This document shows, in pieces, positions 45,642-55,903 of a stretch of 64,000 bases of DNA. Numbering within the stretch: the first letter of the stretch is position 1; each line of letters begins with the position of its first letter. The position numbers and the translations under genes are program-made. The stretch is from Dyadobacter sp. 50-39 (GTDB taxonomy: Bacteria > Bacteroidota > Bacteroidia > Cytophagales > Spirosomataceae), in the NCBI GenBank assembly GCA_001898145.1, contig MKSR01000019.1, positions 124,001-188,000 of the forward strand, given 5' to 3'. The notes beneath the pieces are model-generated. The model worked only from the letters and a program-made list of their open reading frames with translations. It did not search any database and had not been told where the DNA came from.

Positions 45642-47499
45642 TAAAGTTCTGTGACTCAATCGCCTTTTCTGTCGCAATCAGCTCATTCTCGTGAGGGAAG
45701 TTCGATTCAGGTGTTTGAGAATACGGGATGTTTTGAGGGATGAAGTCCTCTTTGGCACCCGGTTTGCTGTAATCATATGACCAACGATATACCGCTGGAA
45801 TTTCGCCTTCCCAGTTTCCGTGACCCGGAATAACAGGAGCAGTCCATTCGAGCGTGTTTGAACGCCATGGGTTTTGCGGAGCTCTTCTTCCTTTGAAAAT
45901 GCTGTAAAAGAAGTTCCACAGGAATATGAACTGTGCAAGGAATGTGAATATCGCTGCAACAGAGATAAACATGTTCATATCCATAAACTTATGCGTGAAG
46001 TCGTAGCTGGTAAACTGATAGTAACGGCGAGGGAAGCCCGCGATACCCACATAGTGCATTGGGATAAACACCAGGTAAATTCCAATGAATGTCAACCAGA
46101 AGTGAACCTGACCCAATGAGGTGTTCATCATACGGCCGAACATTTTAGGGAACCAGTGGTAAACCCCTGCGAACAACCCGAATGCCGAAGCGGCACCCAT
46201 TACCAGGTGGAAGTGGGCTACAACGAAGTACGTATCGTGCAATTGAATATCCAATGCACTGTTACCCAGGATAATACCGGTCAAACCACCTGAAACGAAC
46301 AGAGAAACCAGACCGATTGAGAACAACATACCAGGGGTGAAAACGATGTTACCTTTCCAGAGTGTTGTGATGTAGTTAAAACCTTTCACCGCAGAAGGTA
46401 CCGCGATAATCAGCGTCAGGAACATGAAGACCGATCCGAGGAATGGGTTCATACCAGTTACGAACATGTGGTGCGCCCATACGATAAATGCAAGGAATGC
46501 AATACCGAGCATGGAAGCGATCATCGCGCGGTAACCGAAGATCGGCTTGCGGGAGTTCGTCGCGATTACTTCGGATGTGATACCCAAAGCTGGCAAGAGT
46601 ACAATGTATACCTCAGGGTGGCCCAGGAACCAGAACAAGTGTTGGAACAGGATCGGGCTACCACCCACGTTTGGCAGCGCTTCACCGTTGATATAAATGT
46701 CGGAAAGATAGAAGCTGGTACCGAAGTGACGGTCGAAGATCAGCAGCAATACAGACGAAAGCAGTACAGGGAACGAGATAAGACCCAATACCGCCGTGAT
46801 CAGGAACGACCAGATCGTCAGAGGCAGGCGGTCGAAAGACATCCCTCTTGTACGAAGGTTGATAACCGTAGTAATATAGTTGATACCGCCCAGCAACTGC
46901 GACACGATGAAGAATGCCATACTCGCCAACCACAATGTCATACCCATGCCTGAGCCCGGGTGCGCCTGCGGCAATGCACTCAATGGAGGGTAAATTACCC
47001 AGCCACCGGCAGCAGGACCTTGTTGCAGGAACAAAGAAGCGAACATGATCACGCTGGCCAGGAAGAAGAACCAGTAAGAAAGCATGTTCATGAAACCCGA
47101 CGCCATATCGCGCGCTCCGATCTGAAGCGGGATGAGGAAGTTACTGAATGTACCGCTCAAACCGGCCGTCAATACAAAGAATACCATGATGGTACCGTGC
47201 ATTGTAACCAAAGCCAGGTAGAAGTTCGGGTCGAGCTTACCTGCGTCGCTGATCCAGCCGCCCAGGATAGGTTTCAACCATGAAAGGTTAGAATCGGGCA
47301 AACCAAGCTGGATACGGAAGATCACCGACATGGTAATCCCGATAACAGCCCACAAAATACCCGTGATCAGATACTGCTTGGCAATTACCTTGTGATCTTC
47401 ACAAAATATATATTTCTGCCAAAAGCTTTGTGCTTCGTGGTGGTGGGCATGCTCGTCTGCGTGGTGGTGAGCTGTTTCCAATCCTTCAATAGCTGACAT
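45616..47499 (-). CDS. ctaD: cytochrome c oxidase subunit I
   Basis: 627 residues, 12 core helices plus extra. HPEVYIVLLPALG holds CuB ligand His, the Tyr crosslinked to it and the Glu of the proton channel, as in type A enzymes. AHHMFVTG and HDTYFVVAHFHLVMG supply further CuB and heme ligands. The N-terminus has seven histidines within residues 11-21. It reduces oxygen to water and pumps protons. It lies between subunit II and ctaA. Confidence 0.96.
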   Translation of the reverse strand: MSAIEGLETAHHHADEHAHHHEAQSFWQKYIFCEDHKVIAKQYLITGILWAVIGITMSVIFRIQLGLPDSNLSWLKPILGGWISDAGKLDPNFYLALVTMHGTIMVFFVLTAGLSGTFSNFLIPLQIGARDMASGFMNMLSYWFFFLASVIMFASLFLQQGPAAGGWVIYPPLSALPQAHPGSGMGMTLWLASMAFFIVSQLLGGINYITTVINLRTRGMSFDRLPLTIWSFLITAVLGLISFPVLLSSVLLLIFDRHFGTSFYLSDIYINGEALPNVGGSPILFQHLFWFLGHPEVYIVLLPALGITSEVIATNSRKPIFGYRAMIASMLGIAFLAFIVWAHHMFVTGMNPFLGSVFMFLTLIIAVPSAVKGFNYITTLWKGNIVFTPGMLFSIGLVSLFVSGGLTGIILGNSALDIQLHDTYFVVAHFHLVMGAASAFGLFAGVYHWFPKMFGRMMNTSLGQVHFWLTFIGIYLVFIPMHYVGIAGFPRRYYQFTSYDFTHKFMDMNMFISVAAIFTFLAQFIFLWNFFYSIFKGRRAPQNPWRSNTLEWTAPVIPGHGNWEGEIPAVYRWSYDYSKPGAKEDFIPQNIPYSQTPESNFPHENELIATEKAIESQNFNDQFKTHH

Positions 47500-47527
47500 A
47501 TACTTTATTGTATTTTAATTAATAGAA

Positions 47528-48637
47528 TTATCGTAGACTAGAACTTGCTCCGGCGCCGCCAGCTGATGTTGCTGAGCTATCAGCGGCAGGAGTGGCTGCT
47601 TCGGCAGGCACATATTTCATGGCCTTCGCTTTCAGGTTCTCAGGAACTTTTGCAAGATACTCTGGGTAGGTCGACAGGAAAGTAGCCTGCTCTGAAACCC
47701 ATTTCTTGTATGTAGCCTCGTCGTCTACGATCAATCTCATTTTCATTGAAAAGTGACCTTGTCCACATACCTCCGTACAAGCAATCTCATAGTCAAATTT
47801 CGGGTTACCGGTTTCGGCACGCATATCAGCGGTAGTCTTGTCCGGTACGAACCAGAACTTGGTTGGCATACCTGGAACCGCATCCATTTTCACACGCATG
47901 TGCGGAATGAATACGCTGTGCAATACGTCGCGGGCACGGATCTTCAACAGTACCGGACGGCCTACCGGAATGTGCATTTCGGAAGGGTTGGTGAAATCGT
48001 CGAAAGAGTTTTCATCCGACAAATCAATACCTACTTCGTTTTGCGCATCAATCAGTTTATAGTTGTAATCACCCAGCTTGTTATTATCCACACCACCGTA
48101 GCGAGCGATCCAGTTGAACTGCTTACCGGTGATCTCGATCACTTCCGCGTCGCGCGGAGCTTCCGCAGTGATATCAGACCATGCTTTCCAGCCCGTGAAT
48201 ACCAGCAATGCCATTACAATAGCAGGGATGATCGTCCAGATCAATTCAAGCTTATGGTTCTCTGGATAGAACGTAGCTCTGTGTCCTTTTTTGTGCTGGT
48301 ATTTCCAGGCGAAGAAGAACACCAGAAAGTTTACGATAATGAAAGGAATAGTCAGGATTCCCATCGAGAACCAGAACAGGTCGTCGGTTCTTCTACCGTG
48401 AATCGAAGATGCCTCCGGAAGGAAAAATTCACGTGCATGCAGGTATGACCAGGTGATGGAAACAGCGCCCCCAATCAGGATCACGATAAACATGGCACCA
48501 TTGAATTTATTACCAGAAGTTTCAACCTCCTCTGAATCGGTTTTGTTGATACTCTTCAAAACACCCTGCAGCCTGGATATCACAACCCCGGTGAGGACAA
48601 TAAATACAAGAGCAACTAATGCGATAATAATATACAT
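47528..48637 (-). CDS. ctaC: cytochrome c oxidase subunit II
   Basis: 369 residues. Two additional N-terminal helices (about 1-23 and 48-70) precede the usual two (about 85-110 and 132-158). The CuA site lies in CTEVCGQGHFSM. No fused cytochrome c domain is present, so electrons come from ActE or the ActA cytochromes. A Pro/Ala/Ser-rich tail ends the protein. It directly follows actF. Confidence 0.93.
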   Translation of the reverse strand: MYIIIALVALVFIVLTGVVISRLQGVLKSINKTDSEEVETSGNKFNGAMFIVILIGGAVSITWSYLHAREFFLPEASSIHGRRTDDLFWFSMGILTIPFIIVNFLVFFFAWKYQHKKGHRATFYPENHKLELIWTIIPAIVMALLVFTGWKAWSDITAEAPRDAEVIEITGKQFNWIARYGGVDNNKLGDYNYKLIDAQNEVGIDLSDENSFDDFTNPSEMHIPVGRPVLLKIRARDVLHSVFIPHMRVKMDAVPGMPTKFWFVPDKTTADMRAETGNPKFDYEIACTEVCGQGHFSMKMRLIVDDEATYKKWVSEQATFLSTYPEYLAKVPENLKAKAMKYVPAEAATPAADSSATSAGGAGASSSLR

Positions 48638-48658
48638 GATGATTTACTGGTTTTGCAA

Positions 48659-50035
48659 TTAGGCGATATCGTGATGCAGTGATTCCTCCAACATCGGGTG
48701 ATTTCTCGGGATCAGATTTGCCTTGGTCAACTGGTTTGCGATCGAATATGCAAACGCACAAAGGAAGATCAGGAAGAAGCCCCACTCCAAAGGTCCAAGC
48801 TCAGCGCTCGCACCTACCGTTCCCGGCATAACGTTGGTGTAGAAATCGAACCAGTGTCCGACGATCACACTCCAGCAAGCTACTTTCAGGATCGAATGGG
48901 TGAATTTCGCGTCGCGGGTCATAAGCACCAGGAACGGGAAGAAGAAGTTCAGGAACAACGTAATAAAGAAAGGTGCCTTGAAGAATCCACCGTGTCCGCG
49001 GAAACGCTCGATGAAATAGATTGTTTCTTCCGGAAGGTTAGCGTAGTAGATCAAAAGGAATTGTGCGAACCACACATATGTCCAGAAAATACTGAACGCA
49101 AATACAAACTTGCCAAGGTCGCGAAGGTGGCTTGAATTAACCGCTCTCAGATAACCTCTTTCGCGCAATGTTACGATTGTCAGCGTGATTACCGCCAGAC
49201 CAGCCACGTGCCAGCTAGCAAGGGTATACCAACCGAACATGGTGCTGAACCAGTGTGTATCGATCGACATCACGAAATCCCAAGCGGATGTAGAAGACGT
49301 TACACCGAATACCACCAGGAACGCCGTTCCCAAACGGATCGATTTTTCGTAGAACTCTGTTCCGCCGATTTCATCTTCCTGCAAGGATAGTGTACGGATC
49401 TTTCTCCACATCAGATACCAGATTGCGAAATATGCAACCAGACGGATCAGAAAGAATGGCGTGTTCAGATAGCCTCTTTTGCCGGCAATGATCTTGTCAT
49501 ATTCAGGTCCGCCTACTTCATAGAGTCCTTCATGTGTCCAGTGGAACAAATCATGCCCCCCCAGAATGAAAGTAATCAGCAACACGGCACCGGTGAAAGG
49601 CAGGAATGCAGGCAATGCCTCGGGAATTCTTTTGAATACCGCCGACCAACCAGCTTGTGCCAGGTAGTTATAAGAAAGGAAGAACATCCCGATTACGGAC
49701 ATTCCGGTAAAATATACACCATTAACCCAAAGGTTAGCCCAAATGCGCGCCACCCAGCTTTTCGCATGATGACCGCCTTCCGCTGATGCGCCGTGAGCGT
49801 CTGCGCCATGTGCCGCAGCTGCCGCTCCGTGTTCAGCAGCCGCGTGGCCTGCCGCCGCAGCATGTTCTGCTCCGTGCGCCGCCACTTCATGACCACCACC
49901 GCCATTGGCTGCGAGGTATGCTCCTAATAGTACAAGAGCCAGTCCTACACCGCCACCAATGAGCAAACTTCTCTTAGCTCCCGATGTAAATTCAAACCGT
50001 TCTTCAATAGAAGGAATCGAATGTCCTGATGCCAT
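48659..50035 (-). CDS. actF: Alternative Complex III subunit ActF
   Basis: 458 residues, ten membrane helices of the NrfD-like quinol oxidoreductase type. Between the first two helices is a long Ala/His-rich segment (residues 46-92) with nine histidines at 49, 54, 58, 64, 69, 76, 81, 89 and 90. ActF pairs with ActC and scaffolds the complex, which oxidises menaquinol. It precedes the oxidase genes. Confidence 0.9.
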   Translation of the reverse strand: MASGHSIPSIEERFEFTSGAKRSLLIGGGVGLALVLLGAYLAANGGGGHEVAAHGAEHAAAAGHAAAEHGAAAAAHGADAHGASAEGGHHAKSWVARIWANLWVNGVYFTGMSVIGMFFLSYNYLAQAGWSAVFKRIPEALPAFLPFTGAVLLITFILGGHDLFHWTHEGLYEVGGPEYDKIIAGKRGYLNTPFFLIRLVAYFAIWYLMWRKIRTLSLQEDEIGGTEFYEKSIRLGTAFLVVFGVTSSTSAWDFVMSIDTHWFSTMFGWYTLASWHVAGLAVITLTIVTLRERGYLRAVNSSHLRDLGKFVFAFSIFWTYVWFAQFLLIYYANLPEETIYFIERFRGHGGFFKAPFFITLFLNFFFPFLVLMTRDAKFTHSILKVACWSVIVGHWFDFYTNVMPGTVGASAELGPLEWGFFLIFLCAFAYSIANQLTKANLIPRNHPMLEESLHHDIA

Positions 50036-50069
50036 TATTTAAATTATTTCTCTGTTGTCAAAATTGTAC

Positions 50070-50693
50070 TTAAGCCCCTTTCTGTAATTTCTGTACATAG
50101 TGTACGATCTTCCAGCGTTCCTCAGGGTTGATCTGGGATCCGTGCGGCCACATGCGCGCTTTTCCGTGCGTGATTACATGGAAAATATGCCCTTCATTCA
50201 AGTTCTTGTAAGCATCGCTTGCGTAGTTGGGAACCCCTTTATACATAGCTCCCACTTTACCATCGCCGGCACCGGTAGCGCCATGGCAATGCTGGCAATA
50301 TCTGTCGTACAATACCTTTCCTTCCGCCAGCGTCTTCTCGTTCAGCGGAACAGGATTTTTAAGTACTTTTTCTGCAATCCCGATGCTATCCGCAGGAATG
50401 TTGTAAACCATCAGGTCCACAACCGCTGAGTCTGAGGAGCCGAAGCTCGTGTGATAGTTACGACGCGCAACCGTACCAGCCACCGGCAAACGCATGGTAA
50501 GGCCCTGCGGGTTGATCGGGTTGGCTTTTTCCTGCTTATATGGTTCGTAACCTACCGGCAGGTACATGTTGGGTGCATATTCCTTTCCGGGGTTGTTAGG
50601 ATCTTTTTTACAACCAGCAGCAGCAGTAAGCAATACGGCAGCAACCAATAGAGATCTATATAAACTTTTCAATTTCATTGCTTTAAACGCCAT
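50070..50693 (-). CDS. actE: Alternative Complex III monoheme cytochrome c ActE
   Basis: 207 residues, lipoprotein signal ending TAAAGC (Cys about 28). One heme-binding motif CQHCH is followed by a Met ligand region (GKARMWPHGSQI). It carries electrons from the complex to subunit II of the oxidase. The start codon overlaps the actD stop (TAATG). Confidence 0.93.
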   Translation of the reverse strand: MAFKAMKLKSLYRSLLVAAVLLTAAAGCKKDPNNPGKEYAPNMYLPVGYEPYKQEKANPINPQGLTMRLPVAGTVARRNYHTSFGSSDSAVVDLMVYNIPADSIGIAEKVLKNPVPLNEKTLAEGKVLYDRYCQHCHGATGAGDGKVGAMYKGVPNYASDAYKNLNEGHIFHVITHGKARMWPHGSQINPEERWKIVHYVQKLQKGA

Positions 50694-51223
50694 TAGAATT
50701 GCTTAATGTTGACTTCTTCTGCGCCGCTGTCTTTCAACGCTCTCGATATTTCCTCTTCACTCATGGAGTTTCTGCTCATCTCGATCGCCATGATGAACTT
50801 ATTGTCCGTAGCACGTACGTCGAAACGTGGGTGGAAATGCGTACCGGGTCCGAGTCCATTCGAGATCAGGAAGGTGATCACCATACCGAAGGCCGTGAAA
50901 AGTACTGTTCCTTCAAATGTAATGGGGATATAGTTAGGGATAGAGAGCGGATCTTTACCACCGATGATCATCGGCCAGTCGTATCCCATTGTCCAGATCA
51001 TGAGAGTCAGCACAGCGCAGCAACCTGTCACGCCGAACATAAAGGCTGCGATACCGATACGCGTTCTCGGGTGACCCAATGCTTCGTCCAGTCCGTGAAT
51101 CGGGAATGGAGAATATACTTCTTTAATTTTCACACCGGCCTTTCTCAGCTTGGGAACCGCGTGAAGAACAGTATCGTCATCGTCGTAAACTCCGACCAAA
51201 TATTTACCAGATAATTCTGCCAT
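50693..51223 (-). CDS. actD: Alternative Complex III subunit ActD (DUF3341)
   Basis: 176 residues with two membrane helices (about 55-78 and 100-122). The DUF3341 pattern AGVKIKEVYSPFPIHGLDEALG is present. A structural subunit with no cofactor. Confidence 0.92.
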   Translation of the reverse strand: MAELSGKYLVGVYDDDDTVLHAVPKLRKAGVKIKEVYSPFPIHGLDEALGHPRTRIGIAAFMFGVTGCCAVLTLMIWTMGYDWPMIIGGKDPLSIPNYIPITFEGTVLFTAFGMVITFLISNGLGPGTHFHPRFDVRATDNKFIMAIEMSRNSMSEEEISRALKDSGAEEVNIKQF

Positions 51224-51271
51224 ACTATTACTTAATTATAATCGCTGTAATTCGCTTTTACGCAATGCTTT

Positions 51272-52705
51272 TTATTCCTGATCTTTATTGTAAGCGGGTT
51301 CAGCAGCTCCGCGCTGTCTTACTTTCGCAACTCCCGCGATCTTAGCAGGCAGCTGCGCAGAAGTTGAACGCAATACCGCTTTTACTTCCGCCATGTTTAC
51401 CACCGGCAGGTATTTCGAGAACAGGAGGAACAAAGTGAAGAACAAACCGAAGGAGAAAATGTAATCACCGATATCGTAGCGAGTTGGCGAGAACATTGCC
51501 CAGCTTGAAGGAATATAGTCGCGGTGCAGGGAGGTTACGATAATTACGAAACGCTCGAACCACATACCGATGTTTACAATCACAGAGATGAAGAATGTAA
51601 ACGTTATGCTGCGACGCAGTTTTCTAGACCAGAAAAGCTGTGGAGAGATTACGTTACAGGTCATCATTGCCCAGTAAGCCCACCAGTAAGGACCAGTCAT
51701 ACGGTTGAAGAATGCGTAGTATTCGTATTCAACACCACCATACCATGCGATGAAGAACTCGGTGATGTAGGCCACACCCACGACAGAACCTGTCAGCGTG
51801 ATAACCTTGTTCATCGTCTCGATGTGCTCCAAGGTAATGTAGTCTTCCAGTTTGTAAACTACACGGGTGATAAGCATGAGGTTTTGTACCATCGCGAATC
51901 CGGAGAAGATCGCACCCGCAACGAAGTACGGAGGAAAGATCGTCGTGTGCCAACCCGGGATTACCGAGGTAGCAAAGTCCATACTTACAATGGTGTGTAC
52001 CGAAAGTACGAGTGGCGTAGAAAGACCTGCAAGGATCAAAGAAATGTATTCGTAACGTGCCCAGGTCTTAGCTGAACCGTCCCAGCCCATCGCAAATGTT
52101 CCGTACATAAATTTCGAAACTTTGCTGGTAGCGCGGTCGCGGATCGTAGCAAGGTCAGGGATCAGACCGATATACCAGAATACCAACGATACGGAGAAAT
52201 AAGTACTGATCGCAAATACGTCCCAAACGAGTGGTGAGTTGAAGTTAACCCAAAGTGAACCAAATGCGTTTGGCAATGGCAGAGCCCAGTAAGCCATCCA
52301 GGGACGACCCATGTGCATCAAAATAAATGAAGCAGCACAAATAACGGCGAAGATCGTCATCGCTTCCGCTGCACGGTTGATGGAAGTTCTCCATTTCTGA
52401 CGGAACAGGAGAAGGATCGCGGAGATCAGCGTTCCCGCGTGACCGATACCTACCCACCATACGAAGTTGGTGATGTCCCAGGCCCAACCTACTGTTTTAT
52501 TCAAACCCCAAACTCCGAGGCCCTCCCACCAGGTCCAGGCAAGACATGCGGATCCATACGCCAGAACGATAAGCGAAAGGCCGAAAGCGATTTTCCATTC
52601 TTTCGTTGGAGTTGCCTCCACGTGGCGGCATATGTCTTCCGTTACGTCCGCGTACGTTTTCCCACCTTGGATCAGCGGTTCTCTTACAGGTGAAGTAACA
52701 TGCAT
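51272..52705 (-). CDS. actC: Alternative Complex III quinol-binding subunit ActC
   Basis: 477 residues of the NrfD/PsrC family with ten membrane helices. It binds and oxidises menaquinol at the periplasmic side. It shows the conserved GIGHAGTLISAILLLFRQKW and MGRPWMAYWALP segments. The gene lies 51 bases after actB. Confidence 0.93.
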   Translation of the reverse strand: MHVTSPVREPLIQGGKTYADVTEDICRHVEATPTKEWKIAFGLSLIVLAYGSACLAWTWWEGLGVWGLNKTVGWAWDITNFVWWVGIGHAGTLISAILLLFRQKWRTSINRAAEAMTIFAVICAASFILMHMGRPWMAYWALPLPNAFGSLWVNFNSPLVWDVFAISTYFSVSLVFWYIGLIPDLATIRDRATSKVSKFMYGTFAMGWDGSAKTWARYEYISLILAGLSTPLVLSVHTIVSMDFATSVIPGWHTTIFPPYFVAGAIFSGFAMVQNLMLITRVVYKLEDYITLEHIETMNKVITLTGSVVGVAYITEFFIAWYGGVEYEYYAFFNRMTGPYWWAYWAMMTCNVISPQLFWSRKLRRSITFTFFISVIVNIGMWFERFVIIVTSLHRDYIPSSWAMFSPTRYDIGDYIFSFGLFFTLFLLFSKYLPVVNMAEVKAVLRSTSAQLPAKIAGVAKVRQRGAAEPAYNKDQE

Positions 52706-52756
52706 ACTACTATTTATTTATAATGATTGGATCGTCAATAATTCTAAACTCTGATA

Positions 52757-55700
52757 TTAAGCGTGCTCTTTCTCAGCCTTTTCTGCTTTTGCAGCGGCGG
52801 CATCCTTGTTACGGACCTTCGTAAGGTAAGAGATTTGCGGACGAACGTTGATCTCTTCCAGCATGTGGAATGCACGTCCTTCTCTTTCTCCTTCAAGCAA
52901 TTTCGAGATACGGCTTTCCGGATCGTTCATGTCGCCGAAAGTGATCGCGTCGGTCGGGCAGGACGATGCACAGGCTACATTCACTTCGCCGTCAACAATG
53001 CGTCTTCTTTCTTTCTTCGCAGTCAGTTTAGCTTCCTGGATTCTGTGAACACACATCGAGCATTTCTCAATAACCCCTCTTGAACGTACTGTTACATCAG
53101 GGTTAATGACCATTTTACCAAGGTCATTATTGAATGCGTAATCGAAGTTGTCGTTATCGAAATATTTGAACCAGTTGAAGCGACGTACTTTATATGGACA
53201 GTTGTTGGCACAATATCTTGTACCTACACAACGGTTGTAAGTCATTTGGTTCAAGCCCTCAGAGCTGTGAGTAGTTGCCAGTACCGGACATACGGTTTCA
53301 CAAGGAGCATTGTTACAGTGCTGGCAAAGCATTGGCTGGAATGTAACTTCCGGATTTTCAGAAGCGATTTCCAGTCCGCGAAGATCTTCCACATCTGCAT
53401 CGCTGCTGTAATAACGGTCGATACGCAGCCAGTGCATTTCACGCGCATTGATGATTTCCTGACGGCCTACCACCGGAATGTTGTTCTCATTCTGGCAGCT
53501 GATCACGCAAGATCCGCAACCGAAGCAGGTGTTCAAATCGATCACCATACCCCACGAGTGATTCTTGTATTTGTGACCGTTCCAAAGCGAGAGGTCTGTT
53601 GCATCAACCTCGCCTTCCGAAGTCTGGATTTTCGGAACGAAACGTCCGGCCATCGGGTCTTTCTGGAAGTGAGCAAGAACAGTTTCCTGCAGAACCGACT
53701 TACGGTTCATTACAGTATTGTGCGTCTGGGTCTGAGCGATTTCGCGGGTATCACCTGTTTTTGATACAGTTACTTCACCCGGAGCGAAGTTCAGGAAGCC
53801 GTCGGTGAATGTAGCAAACGGGAATATGTTTTTACCTACTCCATTGGCAGATTTACCAGCCTTCTCACGACCGAAGCCGATCGCAACCGCTACGGTTCCC
53901 TGTGCAAGGCCTGGTTGAATGATCACCGGCAATTCTACCGACTTTCCTTTCAGGTCGACTTTTACAACGTCACCTTGTGCAAGGCCCAGTTCTTTGGCTG
54001 TCTTCTGTGAAAGACCTGCATGGTTATCCCAGCAAGCTTTTGTGATCGGGTCAGGATTTTCTTGCAACCATGGGTTGTTTGCAGCAAAACCGGTACCCAT
54101 TCCCACGTTTTCGAAGATCGCCAGTTCAAGACCTGACGACGATGCTTTGTATCTTTTTGCAATACCGGCAGCAGCAGCAGCGAGATTTCCGGAGAATGCC
54201 GTAGAAGCCGCGGCAGCCGACGCCGAAGCAACTTCGAATACGCCGTCGTGCAGGGATTTAACCCAGAATTTCTCGAAATCACCATCTCCGGCTTGCGGAT
54301 AAATGTTCTTTCTCCAGTATGCCTTTACGTATTCATGGTAGTCAGCCGAAGCTCCTGCCCATTTCAAAAGGCTTGCTTGTGCCTGGCGAGTGCTGAAAAT
54401 CAGGCTAATTGCCGGCTGCATCAAGCTGTATGATCCTGCAACGGGTTCTGCATCACCCCATGATTCGAGGTAGTGCGGTGCAGGAAGGATGTATTTCAAA
54501 AGGGATGATGTTTCGTCGGCGCGGTCATTGAAGGATACGCTCAATGAAACCTGTGGCAATGCAGCCGCCAGTTCAGCACCACGAGGGTGATCGTAAACCG
54601 GGTTAGCACCCCACAAAATCAATGCAGAAACTTTACCGCCTTTCACCTCGTCGATGAGTTGGTTGGCAGCAATATCGTTACCCTGACGGTAGTTAGCCGG
54701 TTTGTCAAGGTTAATGATAGAACCGTAGCTTCCCAGCAGGCTGTTCAGCGCATTCACTACCACTTGTACCGAAGGATCATTGATGCCTGAAACAACCACA
54801 GCCTGTCCTTTTGCAGCTACGAGATCCGCAGCAGCTTTGTCCAGGTTATCGATGGTCAATGCAGGAGTTGCAACCGGCGTACCGCCCAGTTTCGCTGCTA
54901 CCTTATTATAAAGTGCCGCTGCTACCAAACCGATTTGTGAAGGTTTTACCGCAGTACGATAATCTGCGTTAGCACCGGTCAGTGAAAGCGTAGATTCGAA
55001 TTGGTACAGGCGGGACATTTCCTTGTTTCCTTCTTTCTCGCTGCTCACGCGACGAGTGTCGGCGAATTGCTTGGAGAATGTGTCAGGAGCAAGCCATGTT
55101 CCGAGGAAATCGCCGTCGATACCTACGATCACTTTCGCTTTGCTGAAATCGTAAGAAGGGATAACGGCTTTACCGAATGACAACTCATTACCTTTTACAA
55201 GCGCATAAGAAGAGTTGGCATCGTAAACCACGTGGGTAGTGGTCGGATATTTGGCAGTGAAGTCTGCGATAACCGCCTTAGTCGACGGGCTCAGAATGGT
55301 AGAAGTAAGGATACGGATCGCTCCGCCTTTTGCTGCGATTGCACCAAGTTGATCCGCGATCTCCTTGTCAACAGTCTCCCAGCTTACTTTGGTATCTTCT
55401 CCTTTTTTAGGACCTTTCAATTTCTCATTGTCGTACAGGCCGAGCAATGAAGCGTGTGCCCGCGAGCTCACACCGTAAGAAACTTTTGAAAGGGAATTGC
55501 TTTCTATTTTGATTGGCCGGCCCTCGCGGGTTTTGACCAGGATACTCGCGTAGTCTCCACCTTCTGCATAAGTAGATGCATACCAGTTAGAGATAGTAGG
55601 GAACTCACCTTCCGGCTTATTAACGTAAGGGATGGCTTTCTTCACCGGCGTCTCACAAGCTGCGAGCGATACGGCCGCCATTCCAAATCCCAGTACTTTA

Positions 55701-55858
55701 AGGAAATCACGACGATGTGTTCCTACACCATCCACCAGGCTTTCATACTGACTTTCGGTCGGAGCGCTTGGGAACTCAGAACTTGCATCTTTGACAAACT
55801 TTTCGTCATTCCTCAGCTCTTCAAGTCCCCGCCAGTATCTTTTATTAGTATTTTCCAT
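52757..55858 (-). CDS. actB: Alternative Complex III molybdopterin-like/Fe-S subunit ActB
   Basis: 1033 residues from ATG at 55856-55858. An internal Tat-type signal (HRRDFLKVLGFGMAAVSLAACE) follows about 50 residues of N-terminal extension and has a lipobox Cys. Residues about 70-730 resemble molybdopterin oxidoreductases, which in this complex have no cofactor. The C-terminal part has four Cys clusters (CFGCGSCVISC, CQHCNNAPCETVC, CVGTRYCANNC, CSMCVH and CASSC), for three [4Fe-4S] and one [3Fe-4S] cluster. It passes electrons from the quinol site to ActA. Confidence 0.93.
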   Translation of the reverse strand: MENTNKRYWRGLEELRNDEKFVKDASSEFPSAPTESQYESLVDGVGTHRRDFLKVLGFGMAAVSLAACETPVKKAIPYVNKPEGEFPTISNWYASTYAEGGDYASILVKTREGRPIKIESNSLSKVSYGVSSRAHASLLGLYDNEKLKGPKKGEDTKVSWETVDKEIADQLGAIAAKGGAIRILTSTILSPSTKAVIADFTAKYPTTTHVVYDANSSYALVKGNELSFGKAVIPSYDFSKAKVIVGIDGDFLGTWLAPDTFSKQFADTRRVSSEKEGNKEMSRLYQFESTLSLTGANADYRTAVKPSQIGLVAAALYNKVAAKLGGTPVATPALTIDNLDKAAADLVAAKGQAVVVSGINDPSVQVVVNALNSLLGSYGSIINLDKPANYRQGNDIAANQLIDEVKGGKVSALILWGANPVYDHPRGAELAAALPQVSLSVSFNDRADETSSLLKYILPAPHYLESWGDAEPVAGSYSLMQPAISLIFSTRQAQASLLKWAGASADYHEYVKAYWRKNIYPQAGDGDFEKFWVKSLHDGVFEVASASAAAASTAFSGNLAAAAAGIAKRYKASSSGLELAIFENVGMGTGFAANNPWLQENPDPITKACWDNHAGLSQKTAKELGLAQGDVVKVDLKGKSVELPVIIQPGLAQGTVAVAIGFGREKAGKSANGVGKNIFPFATFTDGFLNFAPGEVTVSKTGDTREIAQTQTHNTVMNRKSVLQETVLAHFQKDPMAGRFVPKIQTSEGEVDATDLSLWNGHKYKNHSWGMVIDLNTCFGCGSCVISCQNENNIPVVGRQEIINAREMHWLRIDRYYSSDADVEDLRGLEIASENPEVTFQPMLCQHCNNAPCETVCPVLATTHSSEGLNQMTYNRCVGTRYCANNCPYKVRRFNWFKYFDNDNFDYAFNNDLGKMVINPDVTVRSRGVIEKCSMCVHRIQEAKLTAKKERRRIVDGEVNVACASSCPTDAITFGDMNDPESRISKLLEGEREGRAFHMLEEINVRPQISYLTKVRNKDAAAAKAEKAEKEHA

Positions 55859-55903
55859 AAAACTATTCAATACAATGAGTTGTATCCGGTATTAATTTCT
55901 TGA

